DNA of 28,973 nucleotides from Leptospirillum sp. (GCA_027343785.1 DAHWKF010000003.1:1-28973); one strand, 5' to 3'. Shown: positions 1 through 8,095, numbered from the stretch's first letter. Notes: generated from the letters alone by a model not told the origin. Translations and numbers: made by a program.

Positions 1-2
1 TC

Positions 3-89
3 CAATGTTCTTTCTCCCTGAATGCCGACTGGAACGCGGCCATCAACATTGCTTCAAGGGCGTCAGTCAATACGCCTGTTGCGGTCTGA
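3..89 (+). CDS. tnpB: C-terminal fragment of IS200/IS605-family TnpB (cut by window edge)
   Basis: The open frame enters from the left edge and ends at TGA 87-89. The 28 visible residues contain D-x-N-A-A-x-N-I (DWNAAINIASRA), the last RuvC-like motif of TnpB (OrfB), preceded by a Cys that would belong to its zinc finger. TnpB is the RNA-guided nuclease encoded by IS200/IS605 elements. The typical right-end hairpin of such elements follows directly, supporting the call. The rest of the gene lies outside the window, so whether it is intact cannot be judged. Confidence 0.8.
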   Translation, partial: QCSFSLNADWNAAINIASRASVNTPVAV

Positions 90-138
90 ATTTAACGCTT
101 GAATCGCAAGCTCCTCCCTTCAGGGAGGGGTAGTTGAC
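90..138 (+). ncRNA. IS200/IS605 right end, probable 3' part of the TnpB guide RNA (omega/reRNA)
   Basis: A strong hairpin with arms 111-118 and 123-130 and a TTCA loop is followed by GGTAGTTGAC. This arrangement, just after a tnpB stop codon, is the usual right end of IS200/IS605 elements. In this family the guide RNA scaffold comes from the tnpB 3' end and the right end, and the guide is copied from the flanking DNA. If the element ends near 138, the guide would begin at about 139. The hairpin is seen; the RNA and the exact boundary are inferred. Confidence 0.5.
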
Positions 139-1152
139 GAATCGGATATCAGTCTTGTTCTCGCATTGCTTATATTTTTTCATATATGTACGTTTAAAAC
201 ATTCAGATATTGGCTCTATCCAACCCGAAAACAGGAAACTCACCTTGTATCGGTTACCCCAAGGGCGCCGCTTTCTGTATACCCATAGGTCATGGGCTAT
301 CAGGATCCGCTCCCCAGCGGAGGCCCCACCAATAGAATTCCTATCACAAAAACCGGCAACGGGTATGTTCGGAGAGATCTGGTAGAGTCCGAGTGAACCT
401 ACTTCTTCCCCGCCCGAAAGAGCCGGGGCATTGAGGCAGGAAACGAGGGATAGCCTCCCGAAGTCTGCTCCATCGTCTGGGAAGCACAGAAAAAGCCCTT
501 CCAGCAATACCGGCATTGCCGAAGGCCGGCCAAAAACACACTGTCGTCACGACCACTGTGGCTCGGTGACCGACAGGGTTTATCTGGGCCATCGGCTGCC
601 AGATCGTGGGGCGCGCCTTCTCCCTTCCGACTTCTGCTCCCGAGGAGGAGCCTGGGCTGGGTAAATCCAGCGCAACACCCGCTCCCCTCCTTTTCTCGAA
701 AACCCCGTACAAACAAGGGGACCAATTTTGAGCTGGGAGCTAAACAAAGATCACGGTCGAAGGATCCTCGACGGGGCTAAGAGGCGCTGCTCGAAGGAAC
801 GACCCTCAATATTAGAGCGAGGTACCTCCACGACATTGACTTGTCATGCGGTAAAATCATCCAAATCCGCACAAATCAGTATATCAGATTGACAACCGTC
901 GTTGATTGCTCCGTGTTCTGCTCCGAACCCGATCGAGGAGATCCCGGACCTGGAATACATGCGGTGAAACACAGGGAACCTCCATATAGGAAGAAGCTCT
1001 CGTATTTTCTGGGACCCTCCATCGGCCCCATTGACAGGACCCACAAACATATCAGCTACTGGAAGCTCCGCCGTTTACGCCGGGGAACAGTTCCATGAAT
1101 CTCCATGCGTCATCCGGGATCAAACCCCGCCGCGAAATTGGATTGAATGGTA
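139..1152. other. About 1 kb with no convincing gene
   Basis: Every open frame here is short, overlaps others on both strands, lacks a clear ribosome binding site, and gives a low-complexity or unrecognisable translation rich in Arg, Gly, Pro and Ser. No tRNA, CRISPR or recognisable transposase is seen. Its position just after a TnpB right end suggests decayed accessory DNA, but no parent gene can be named. Confidence 0.5.
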
Positions 1153-1181
1153 TTGACAACACTCCAAAGGGTTACTATTAT
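1153..1181 (+). promoter_or_regulatory. Near-consensus sigma-70 promoter upstream of the hemerythrin gene
   Basis: TTGACA at 1153-1158 and TATTAT at 1176-1181 are separated by exactly 17 bases, a full-match -35 and a 5/6 -10. Predicted transcription starts near 1188. A second TATAAT occurs at 1191-1196 without a matching -35. The next plus-strand gene begins at 1574, leaving a leader of about 385 bases. Confidence 0.6.
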
Positions 1182-1573
1182 TTAAACTACTATAATATTC
1201 CCAGACCAGCGCAAGAAATCATCCGTTTATCTGCTTGATAAACCTAGGCATTGACATCTCTATCTTTATCTTTAACCATCGCTAGAAATTACCTGTTGTT
1301 TCCCTTATGAATCAAAGCACACAAGCATTTTTCCAACCGTTCAGCATGTTCTCATAAGGCGAACCTTATACCCCTTACTTCGCCCTCCGATCTGAATCCC
1401 CAATTCTTCGGTTTGAGATCAGTAATGTCGAATTGGATCGTTGGTAGATGATGGGACAAGCCTACGAGTTAAAAGAAAAAGCATCATGACTATTAGAAAC
1501 GCTGATTTGGCGAGGTTTGACCAGGACAGCACAAGACAATTTACACTCAACCTGAATCAGGGAGAAAACATCC
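1182..1573 (+). other. Long untranslated leader before the hemerythrin gene
   Basis: No convincing coding sequence is seen. A small perfect hairpin, ATAAGG-CGAA-CCTTAT, lies at 1354-1369. The motif AGGCGAA inside it could alternatively pair with TTCGCCCT just downstream. A 69-codon frame from 1441 overlaps the hemerythrin start out of frame and has no ribosome binding site, so it is probably not a gene. The leader could carry regulation, but no known riboswitch class is recognised. Confidence 0.4.
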
Positions 1574-2053
1574 ATGGAAACCCAAACGTCGACGATGAAT
1601 CAAAAAAATCCTACAAAGGCCCAGGACGCAACGGAATTACTGATTGCTGACCATAATATCGTTAGCGGATTGTTTACTGAATTTGAAAAATCGAAATCAA
1701 ATGCGGAAAAAAAACAACTCGTTTCCAAAATCTGCATAGAGCTGACTGTGCATGCACAAATTGAAGAGGAAATCTTTTACCCTGCAGTCAAGCTTGCCTT
1801 AAAAGACAAGGAACTGGTTCCCGAGGCCAGGGTGGAACACCAAAGTCTGGATGCACTCATTAAACAGGTCAAAGGCATAGAACCCGATGGTGAAATATTT
1901 GATGCCAAGATCATGGTGATGTATGAGTATGTAAAGCATCACGTCAAGGAAGAGCAGGAAAAAATGTTCCCAAAGGCGAAAGCCACGAGTTTGAATATGC
2001 ACGAACTTGGATCTAAGCTCGCCGAACGTAAGGCAGCGCTCCTCGCAGGATGA
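1574..2053 (+). CDS. Hemerythrin HHE domain protein
   Basis: The 159-residue protein is a single four-helix hemerythrin-like domain. Such domains bind a non-haem di-iron centre and serve in O2 or NO sensing, oxygen handling or iron homeostasis. Candidate ligands are present with family spacing: H27 in ADHN, H60-x3-E64 in HAQIEEEIFYP, H89 in EHQSLD, and H123-x3-E127 in KHHVKEEQEKMFP. There is no signal peptide or membrane segment, so it is cytoplasmic. The ATG has a good AGGGAG site 9 bases upstream (1559-1564). The gene stands alone, convergent with the M23 peptidase gene and behind a strong predicted promoter. The exact role (oxygen, NO or iron stress) cannot be told from sequence. Confidence 0.9.
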   Translation: METQTSTMNQKNPTKAQDATELLIADHNIVSGLFTEFEKSKSNAEKKQLVSKICIELTVHAQIEEEIFYPAVKLALKDKELVPEARVEHQSLDALIKQVKGIEPDGEIFDAKIMVMYEYVKHHVKEEQEKMFPKAKATSLNMHELGSKLAERKAALLAG

Positions 2054-2160
2054 TCCATTCGCGGCCAATAGAGTTCTTGGCCGTTGATCGGACAAGGCAA
2101 AACTGCTTTGCTCTCTAAGGAAGGCTTTCGGGATGAGCGAATAGCTCAAAATAACCTGAG

Positions 2161-2281
2161 AAATATTTTTACAGATGAGCCTCATGAAATGGTCCCTCCC
2201 TATGTTGCTGGCATCCCCTGTTTATCACGCACTCAGAAATCGGTAGGAAGCATTTTATGAGGCTCATCTATAATTATATTT
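2161..2281. repeat. Long imperfect inverted repeat between convergent genes
   Basis: Bases 2161-2191 and 2251-2281 are reverse complements at 27 of 31 positions, including GATGAGCCTCAT against ATGAGGCTCATC. Pairing continues more weakly inward, to arms of about 45 bases around a short centre. The element lies between the 3' ends of the hemerythrin and M23 peptidase genes. It could be a MITE-like element, a REP/BIME-type repeat, or a bidirectional transcription barrier. No flanking target duplication is evident by eye and no transposase is encoded. Confidence 0.65.
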
Positions 2282-2334
2282 GATTAAAATGAATTAAGAG
2301 AGAAAATCCTAACATTGGGAACCGGAGTCAAGAA

Positions 2335-3333
2335 TTACCTATGGTGATTCATCGCAAGCCGGACAGACGGAAATGAATCAACGATGAAGTAATGGAGCGG
2401 ATCGACAGGTTTTGCGTGAACGAGGATCTCGTAGTGCAGATGGGGTCCGGTGGACATTCCTGTGTTTCCGAGAGCTGCGATCACCTGTCCTCGGGTCACC
2501 ACATCACCTATATGGACAAAATACTGGCTCAAATGGGCAAACAGTGTCACTATCCCGTCCACATGCCTGATTTTGACCGTTTTTCCAAAACCGGAATCTC
2601 TTCCGACCCAGATCACGACACCGCCCGCAGTAGCGATTACAGGCGTTCCCATTTTACCGGCGTAATCAATCCCGGGATGAAACTCCCGCCCGTAGCCAAA
2701 CGGGGAGTTCCTCCAGCCAAACGGGGACGTTTCAACACCTCTCACGGGATGAATGCTGGGAATCCGCAACCATCTTTCTTTCTGGTTACTGATGGATTTG
2801 GCCAAATGGGTCAAATCCGCTTCCCTGTCTAGAAGCTGCAGATGTTCGTCCAGAAGGACTCGGGCGAGGTGTCTGAAAACCCCGTTTCCGGAGAATTTGA
2901 CCATCAACTCGGAAGGAGGCATCCAGGGATCGCTCCCGCCCAAACCCAAAAGAGCACCGTTAAAATTGGCTCCATGGCCCAAAATAAGTGCTATTTTTCG
3001 TTCTTTTATAGTCAAACGCTCAATTTGCTGATGAATATCCTCCAACCGGCCATACAAGGAAAGCGCCGACTGATTTTCCTTGGAAAGCTGTTTTTGGACA
3101 TCGTCCAGCTTCATGAAAAAAGGCGTTTTCAAAAAAACGGCAAAGAGGACGATCAACATCAATCCGGATACAGAAAAAATAAGACCAGCCAGAAATAAAT
3201 TCATTAATTTATTTGAATGAAATTTACCCGAATTCATCCTTATTGAGGATTCAGAGATAAAAATCCGAAAATCCGGCAAAAAAGAGGAGCGGCAGGTCTT
3301 GCCTTTAACAACCTTTTTTCCTGCAACTGTCAT
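2335..3333 (-). CDS. Membrane-anchored M23 (LytM-type) metallopeptidase
   Basis: M23 peptidases of this type cleave peptide cross-bridges in peptidoglycan or act as degenerate activators of amidases. With the start used here the protein has 332 residues: a basic cytoplasmic N-terminus, one membrane helix at about 44-69, a coiled-coil stretch at about 75-110, and a C-terminal LytM domain. The zinc and catalytic residues are intact: H219-x3-D223 (FHPGIDYAG), H267 (FAHL) and H298-x-H300 (PHLHYE). It is therefore likely an active periplasmic enzyme. The start at 3333 is chosen because AAGGGGAAGGG lies just upstream (3341-3351); a TTG at 3375 or ATG at 3369 would add 14 or 12 residues but has no comparable site. 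It is convergent with the hemerythrin gene and separated by 570 bases from the Anbu cluster. Confidence 0.9.
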   Translation of the reverse strand: MTVAGKKVVKGKTCRSSFLPDFRIFISESSIRMNSGKFHSNKLMNLFLAGLIFSVSGLMLIVLFAVFLKTPFFMKLDDVQKQLSKENQSALSLYGRLEDIHQQIERLTIKERKIALILGHGANFNGALLGLGGSDPWMPPSELMVKFSGNGVFRHLARVLLDEHLQLLDREADLTHLAKSISNQKERWLRIPSIHPVRGVETSPFGWRNSPFGYGREFHPGIDYAGKMGTPVIATAGGVVIWVGRDSGFGKTVKIRHVDGIVTLFAHLSQYFVHIGDVVTRGQVIAALGNTGMSTGPHLHYEILVHAKPVDPLHYFIVDSFPSVRLAMNHHR

Positions 3334-3386
3334 CACTGGTCCCTTCCCCTTAATGAAACCGGATTCCATTACCAATTACCGGTGAA

Positions 3387-3414
3387 ATAGTAACACGGTT
3401 TTCTTTTAATTCAA
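3387..3414 (-). promoter_or_regulatory. Possible promoter of the M23 peptidase gene
   Basis: On the minus strand TTGAAT (3414-3409) and TACTAT (3392-3387) are spaced by 16 bases, each matching consensus at 4 of 6. It lies about 50 bases upstream of the preferred start and at the edge of an A+T-rich stretch. The call is weak and rests only on the motif. Confidence 0.35.
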
Positions 3415-3904
3415 TCATTTTTATAATAAATTATATTTATTATTTATAAAAAATCCTTAAATAAAAATGCTTAAAAATCTTTTTGACAAACGGATTCTGA
3501 AAATTTTCCACCCTTCCCTTTTCGTTTTTGGCATGACTCGAAAGATTTTCAGAAATATCAGAAAGACATCAACCTCAGCAGTGGAAACTTCCTGTCCACG
3601 ATTATGACAAAGGGAATCCCGCTGCAATGAGCGTGGCTTGGTTGATATTTGCCTGCAGAGCTGGGATTTGATTCTTGAGTTTTTCAGAAAAAGAGAATGC
3701 TGGCTTCTGGCAAACCGAGAAAATCCCAGTCCGTTCTATCAAAACATGGACGTGGATCGTTTTCCCAAAGCGTCATTTGCCGAATTCATCATTCATTTCA
3801 GTGAGTATATGGCCAACTGCACCTTCCAGATCCCACACATTGAAGAATTTATGTTGACATTGGGTTGGAAGTCTTTTCCTTATATGGTCAACGACAGGGC
3901 AGGC
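3415..3904. other. Intergenic stretch with an A+T-rich block, no confident gene
   Basis: About 3421-3500 is strikingly A+T-rich compared with the surrounding DNA. Further right, short open stretches exist on both strands. One is a minus-strand frame ending near 3798 whose last codons read LEGAVGHILTEMNDEFGK; another is a plus-strand 122-codon frame from TTG 3638. None has a good start site, and none is recognisable. They may be debris of a decayed insertion. The plus-strand frame also runs into the transglutaminase gene on the opposite strand. Confidence 0.4.
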
Positions 3905-4756
3905 CTATCCTGCAATCGACGTTATATCGATTGTAGGGGAAAGGGACGATTTTCCACTTCCACGAAAAGTTCCATCCGTCGGAAGTGTCAGATGGGGAAC
4001 AGGTGAAGACACCAGTGTGACATGATGTTCGGCGGTCATGACCCCTTCGGAAGGATCAAGCCCTCGCCAGCCTGAGCCCGGAAGGTAGACTTCGAGCCAA
4101 GCGTGCAGGGATGGTGGTTGACGGGAGAGAGGCGGAAGATGATATCCGCTCGCGAATCTTGCCGGCATGCCAAAGAATTGGCACACTTTCATGGCCAGAA
4201 GGGCAAAGTCCCGACAGGACCCCTCCCCCTGTCGGAGGGTTTCTTCCGGGCTCCGCGGAGGGCCATCTTCCCTGATATTGTACGCCAGAGAGTCGTGAAT
4301 CTCCTTTGCCAGACAGGTCAGGAAAGGAACGGTTTCCTTGTTTGAAAGGTGTATGATCCGTTTGGCAAACGCTTCAAAGGCTTTTCCCGTTACCGGACGG
4401 GAATCAAGGTAAGGAGCAAAAAGGGCGGGCCAGGATCGGGGACTTTGAAAGGGCAATGTCAGGTTTTGTGGGTCGGGCAACAGAAAGTCGAACGGATTTA
4501 TTCTGAGAGTCTGTACACGTGAAGAGGCCTGGATGACAAGTTTTCCGTGAACACCCGAGAACCAGAGGACGGATTCGATGTTTCCGTCCATTCCGGTGCA
4601 ATCGACTACCCGGTCAGGCTCCGGCATGATGGCAAGGCGGTGAGACAAAAGTATTTGAGCCGCGTCCGACCGGGGGCGAAGACGAACCGTCATCGGCTCG
4701 AAAAATACCGGATCGGTAAAGCTGAAATCCATCCTGTGGGAAATCTCGTAAATCAA
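3905..4756 (-). CDS. Transglutaminase-like cysteine protein of the Anbu cluster
   Basis: The 283-residue protein has the N-terminal beta domain (MIYEISHRMDFSF...VRLRPRS) and papain-fold transglutaminase core of the bacterial family that travels with alpha-E and circularly permuted ATP-grasp proteins. The catalytic triad is visible: C181 in GEGSCRDFALL, H218 in LHAWLEVYLP, and D234 in GLDPSEG. The segment MPARFASGYH between Cys and His is also typical. There is no signal peptide, so it acts in the cytoplasm, probably as a peptidase or amide-forming or amide-cleaving enzyme. The start is TTG; GGGGTGA just upstream overlaps the stop region of the Anbu gene, and the N-terminus matches the family. 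It is the last gene of the four-gene unit. The substrate is unknown. Confidence 0.88.
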   Translation of the reverse strand: MIYEISHRMDFSFTDPVFFEPMTVRLRPRSDAAQILLSHRLAIMPEPDRVVDCTGMDGNIESVLWFSGVHGKLVIQASSRVQTLRINPFDFLLPDPQNLTLPFQSPRSWPALFAPYLDSRPVTGKAFEAFAKRIIHLSNKETVPFLTCLAKEIHDSLAYNIREDGPPRSPEETLRQGEGSCRDFALLAMKVCQFFGMPARFASGYHLPPLSRQPPSLHAWLEVYLPGSGWRGLDPSEGVMTAEHHVTLVSSPVPHLTLPTDGTFRGSGKSSLSPTIDITSIAG

Positions 4757-4760
4757 GATG

Positions 4761-5495
4761 TCACCCCGAACGGGTTAATTTTGAAAGGACCTCATGCACC
4801 CACTCGCTGGGAAGGGCTTCGACAGACGACTTAAGGCGTTCCTGCCACCATTCTGGCAAATGCTGGAGATCCTTCCGGAGATACCGGTGCTGGGCCATCT
4901 CCCGTGTATTGTTCCGATAAAGAACAACATCGATTGGAAAATCGACGTCGACCGCGCTGATCCTTGTTGAATCGAAGGCAAGATAGGCAAGCTTCAGTGC
5001 GGATTCCATACTAGATGAATGTCTGAGAACCCGGTCAAGAATGGGTTTTCCATAGGTGGATTCTCCGATCAGAAAGTAGGGGTGGGATTCGCTCACTTCG
5101 ACCCAGTTCCCCTGAGGATAGAGGAGATAGAGCTTATGCTCCTTGTCCTTCTCCAGTTGACCACCCAGAATTGAGAAGAGGTTGAATTCAAGCCCACTTT
5201 CAGCCAGAAATGCCTTGTCTTCCGCTGCGACCCGCCGAACCTGCGTCGCGAAAAGATTCACGACCTGATACAGTTTTTGAAATTCCCCGGGCCCTTCTTC
5301 CAGAATCTCCTCAAAATAGGTCAGGGCTTTGTCCCGGACAGACCTGAGCCCCGACGTCATCAGGAAAAATGAGCGGTTTCCTGCCTTGTGAATCGTGACC
5401 TTCCGGGCCGTGGTGTGTTCCAGCCCCGAGGTAATCCGTGTATCGGCTATTCCGACCAGACCGTCCTTGATCTTGATGGAAACGCAAAATGTCAT
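4761..5495 (-). CDS. Anbu, proteasome-like (HslV-related) peptidase
   Basis: The 244-residue protein matches the Anbu family (ancestral beta-subunit-like, about 240-250 residues) of N-terminal nucleophile hydrolases. It begins M-T-F-C-V-S-I-K with T2, which becomes the nucleophile after Met removal. Family positions D18 (IADTRITSG) and K32 (ARKVTI) are kept, so it should be catalytically competent. Known Anbu proteins form large self-assembled cytoplasmic rings; their substrates and physiological role are unsettled. AAAGGA lies 6 bases before the ATG. It follows the alpha-E gene by 27 bases and precedes the transglutaminase gene by 4 bases, so translation is probably coupled. It is distinct from HslV, which is shorter, and no hslU-type ATPase is adjacent. 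Confidence 0.92.
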   Translation of the reverse strand: MTFCVSIKIKDGLVGIADTRITSGLEHTTARKVTIHKAGNRSFFLMTSGLRSVRDKALTYFEEILEEGPGEFQKLYQVVNLFATQVRRVAAEDKAFLAESGLEFNLFSILGGQLEKDKEHKLYLLYPQGNWVEVSESHPYFLIGESTYGKPILDRVLRHSSSMESALKLAYLAFDSTRISAVDVDFPIDVVLYRNNTREMAQHRYLRKDLQHLPEWWQERLKSSVEALPSEWVHEVLSKLTRSG

Positions 5496-5522
5496 TGGAA
5501 TCCTTTGCTGAATTTTGGGAGT

Positions 5523-6506
5523 TTATTGATATTGCACCGGGGAAGGCTTGTTGGACTGCGGATTCGGAAATGCAAAAAAGGATTCGGAAATGGCATCATC
5601 GATCCGGTTTAAACGAAACTGGATGGAATCGAGAAACTCATGAAGTCCGCCCGACATTATCTCTTCAATACTTGAATAATTCAAACTGGAGGTGAGTTGT
5701 CCCAACAGCCTTTCCGGCAGATTCGAATAAAAACTGTATGCCGTTCCGGTTATCGCCCGCAAGGATTCCTCCGCCCGGGAGACGCAATAAATAATCGATC
5801 TCGGAAAATGACGGTCCAATATCAGAAAATCGGCGACACGTTCCGGAGTGATTCTTCTTCTGCGTTTTCGATACATTTCAAAAGAACTGGCTGAACGGAG
5901 CAGCGCGGCCCACTGGACGCCATCAATGGCGCTTCCGACCCCATACAAATTCGGAAGGAGGAAATAGTACTTCACATCGAGAATCCGGGATGTCTTGTCG
6001 GCCCTTTCCAGCATTTTCCCCAATCGCAGAAAATGCCAGGGTTCGTTGTGCGACATGGTCGCATCGGCGATGCCATCAAAGAGATGACTTGCCATTTTGA
6101 CGTCGGTGTAAAAATCATGCGGATTATTGAAGATGGTGTTCTTTTCGGCCGCATCCCGGACGAGCATATAAAAACGGTTGGCCTGCTCCCACATTTCCGA
6201 AGAAATGATCTCGCGGATCGAACGGGCGTTTTCCCGGGCGGCCAAAACACAAGAGTAGATGGAGTTGGGGTTGCTCCTGTCGAAAGTCAGAAACCGCATG
6301 ACGGAATCCTTGTTCGACTCCCGATAAAGCTTCCCGAAAAGGGAACGATCCCCGCTCGTCATGACGAGCGGCTCCCACTGGCTGTTACCGACCACATCCG
6401 TATCAAGCATGAGATTCAGGTTGACATCGATGAAACGAGCGACATTTTCGGCCCGCTCAAGGGTCCGGCTCATCCAGTAGATCGAGTTGGCGACACGGCT
6501 CAGCAT
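5523..6506 (-). CDS. Alpha-E domain protein (DUF403)
   Basis: The protein has 327 residues and begins MLSRVANSIYWMSRTLERAENVARFID, the hallmark start of the all-helical alpha-E family. Later signatures include HNEPWHFLRLGKMLERADKTSRILDVKYYF and YCVSRAEESLRAI. The family is cytoplasmic, has no proven reaction, and is almost always encoded beside a circularly permuted ATP-grasp protein and a transglutaminase-like protein. It is predicted to take part in the same peptide-forming or peptide-tagging pathway. The start at 6506 is chosen over an upstream in-frame codon at 6539 because AGGAGT lies just ahead (6511-6516) and the family begins at MLSR. It lies 45 bases after the ATP-grasp gene. Confidence 0.92.
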   Translation of the reverse strand: MLSRVANSIYWMSRTLERAENVARFIDVNLNLMLDTDVVGNSQWEPLVMTSGDRSLFGKLYRESNKDSVMRFLTFDRSNPNSIYSCVLAARENARSIREIISSEMWEQANRFYMLVRDAAEKNTIFNNPHDFYTDVKMASHLFDGIADATMSHNEPWHFLRLGKMLERADKTSRILDVKYYFLLPNLYGVGSAIDGVQWAALLRSASSFEMYRKRRRRITPERVADFLILDRHFPRSIIYCVSRAEESLRAITGTAYSFYSNLPERLLGQLTSSLNYSSIEEIMSGGLHEFLDSIQFRLNRIDDAISESFFAFPNPQSNKPSPVQYQ

Positions 6507-6551
6507 AAAGACTCCTGGTTTGAAGACAGTCTTTTGCAAACCCTGGGTGCA

Positions 6552-7994
6552 TCAATCCTTCAATACCCAGGTATCTTTCGTTCCACCCCCCTGGGACGAA
6601 TTGACCACCAGGGAATTTTTGCGGAGAGCAACCCGGGTCAGCCCTCCGGGCATAACATAAACCTCTTTTCCAAAAAGATTATAGGGCCTCAGGTCAACAT
6701 GCCTCCCTTCGAGATGATCCTGGACAAGAACAGGAGAACGCGACAGGGATAGGGTTTCCTGGGCAATATAGTTGCGGGGATTTTTCCGGATCCTTTCCCG
6801 AAAGTCCGCCTGTTCTGATTTTGTCGAGCTGGGACCGATCAACATCCCGTAACCACCGGATTCATTCGTCGCCTTGACGACCAGCCTTGAGATATTCTCA
6901 ATGACATACTCCCGGTCCTTCTTGTTGTGACAAAGCCAGGTTGGAACATTCTTGAGAATGGGCTCTTCTTTCATGTAATAGTCGATGATCTGCGGAATGT
7001 ATGCATATATGGCCTTGTCGTCAGCGACACCGGTACCGGGTGCGTTGGCGAGAGCCACCCTGCCGGCCCGATAAACATCCATAATGCCCGGAATCCCCAA
7101 CAGGGAGTCGGACCGGAAGACCAATGGATCCAGAAAATCATCGTCGATTCTCCGGTAAATCACGTCAACCCTTTTGGGTCCCTGGGTGGTTTTCATGACG
7201 ACCCGTCCATCCAGAACGGTCAAATCCGATCCCTCGACCAGTTCAACCCCCATTTGTTGCGCAAGAAAGGAGTGCTCAAAGTAGGCAGAATTGTAAACCC
7301 CTGGAGTCAAGAGAACGACAGTCGGTGATTCGGTTCCTTCCGGAGCGAGGTATTCCAGTGTTTCCAATAGTCTTAAGGGGTAGTCGTCGACCGACCGGAT
7401 TCTCGAAGTCTCGAATACCTTGCCGAACGTCCGTTTCAGGACATGACGGTTTTCAATAACATAGGAGACCCCTGACGGGCATCGGACATTATCCTCCAGA
7501 ACAAGGAATTCCCCTTTTCCGTCCCGGACCAGATCGGACCCTGTCACATGGCACCAGATACCGCGGGGGACCTTGACTCCCAGACACTGGGGGCGAAAAC
7601 CCGGTGAGGAGAAAATCAGTTCTTTGGGAACAATTCCGTCCTGGAGAATTTTCTGTCCGGAATACAGGTCTTCCAGGAAAAAATTGATCGCCTGAATCCT
7701 TTGTTTCAGACCTTTTTCAATATTAGACCATTCTCTGGCCCCGATAACGCGCGGAATGATGTCAAAAGGCAAAATTTTCTCGACACCCTGAGAATCCCCG
7801 TAAACAGTGAAGGTGACCCCCATCCGGTAGAGAGCGGCTTCCGCAGCTTTTTGGAAATTTTCGAGCTCTCCGTCTGGCAGGGATTCCAGTAATTCGAACA
7901 GGAGCCTTGTTTCCGGTCTTGGTATTCCAGGACCTTTCATCAGTTCATCGTAAAATGCACCGACATCGTATCGTTCTGGGTCCAACAGCTTCAT
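6552..7994 (-). CDS. Circularly permuted ATP-grasp protein (DUF404/DUF407 type)
   Basis: The 480-residue protein carries the conserved blocks of the circularly permuted ATP-grasp ligase family: LEDNVRCPSGVSYVIENR (about 166-183), YRRIDDDFLDP (about 280-290), NAPGTGVADDKA (about 317-328), KATNESGGYGML (about 374-385) and HVDLRP (about 434). ATP-grasp enzymes join a carboxylate to an amine through an acyl-phosphate; here the predicted product is a peptide or peptide tag. It is the first gene of the Anbu cluster, with AGGAG 9-10 bases before the ATG. A TATACT hexamer at 8040-8035 could be its -10 element, but no good -35 is seen. Neither substrates nor product are known. Confidence 0.92.
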   Translation of the reverse strand: MKLLDPERYDVGAFYDELMKGPGIPRPETRLLFELLESLPDGELENFQKAAEAALYRMGVTFTVYGDSQGVEKILPFDIIPRVIGAREWSNIEKGLKQRIQAINFFLEDLYSGQKILQDGIVPKELIFSSPGFRPQCLGVKVPRGIWCHVTGSDLVRDGKGEFLVLEDNVRCPSGVSYVIENRHVLKRTFGKVFETSRIRSVDDYPLRLLETLEYLAPEGTESPTVVLLTPGVYNSAYFEHSFLAQQMGVELVEGSDLTVLDGRVVMKTTQGPKRVDVIYRRIDDDFLDPLVFRSDSLLGIPGIMDVYRAGRVALANAPGTGVADDKAIYAYIPQIIDYYMKEEPILKNVPTWLCHNKKDREYVIENISRLVVKATNESGGYGMLIGPSSTKSEQADFRERIRKNPRNYIAQETLSLSRSPVLVQDHLEGRHVDLRPYNLFGKEVYVMPGGLTRVALRKNSLVVNSSQGGGTKDTWVLKD

Positions 7995-8095
7995 GAAAGA
8001 ATTCTCCTTCGGTTGAGAGGTGGACCGATGGGGGAGTATAGCTTTCAGGAGGGAAGCAATTTTAGTTCCTGGGATAATTTGATCGTAACATCGAT

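Noticed and set aside
344..725. Overlapping minus-strand frames of 108 and 122 codons
   Set aside because: Two frames overlap over the same DNA, with Arg/Gly/Pro/Ser-rich translations typical of random G+C-rich sequence and no ribosome binding site.
1441..1650. 69-codon plus-strand frame before and over the hemerythrin start
   Set aside because: It overlaps a clear gene out of frame, has no ribosome binding site, and its translation is not recognisable.
3638..4006. 122-codon plus-strand frame
   Set aside because: It starts at a TTG without a ribosome binding site and runs into the transglutaminase gene on the opposite strand; the translation is not recognised.
6033..6752. 239-codon plus-strand frame opposite the alpha-E and ATP-grasp genes
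   Set aside because: It is antisense to two confidently identified genes and its translation shows no domain.
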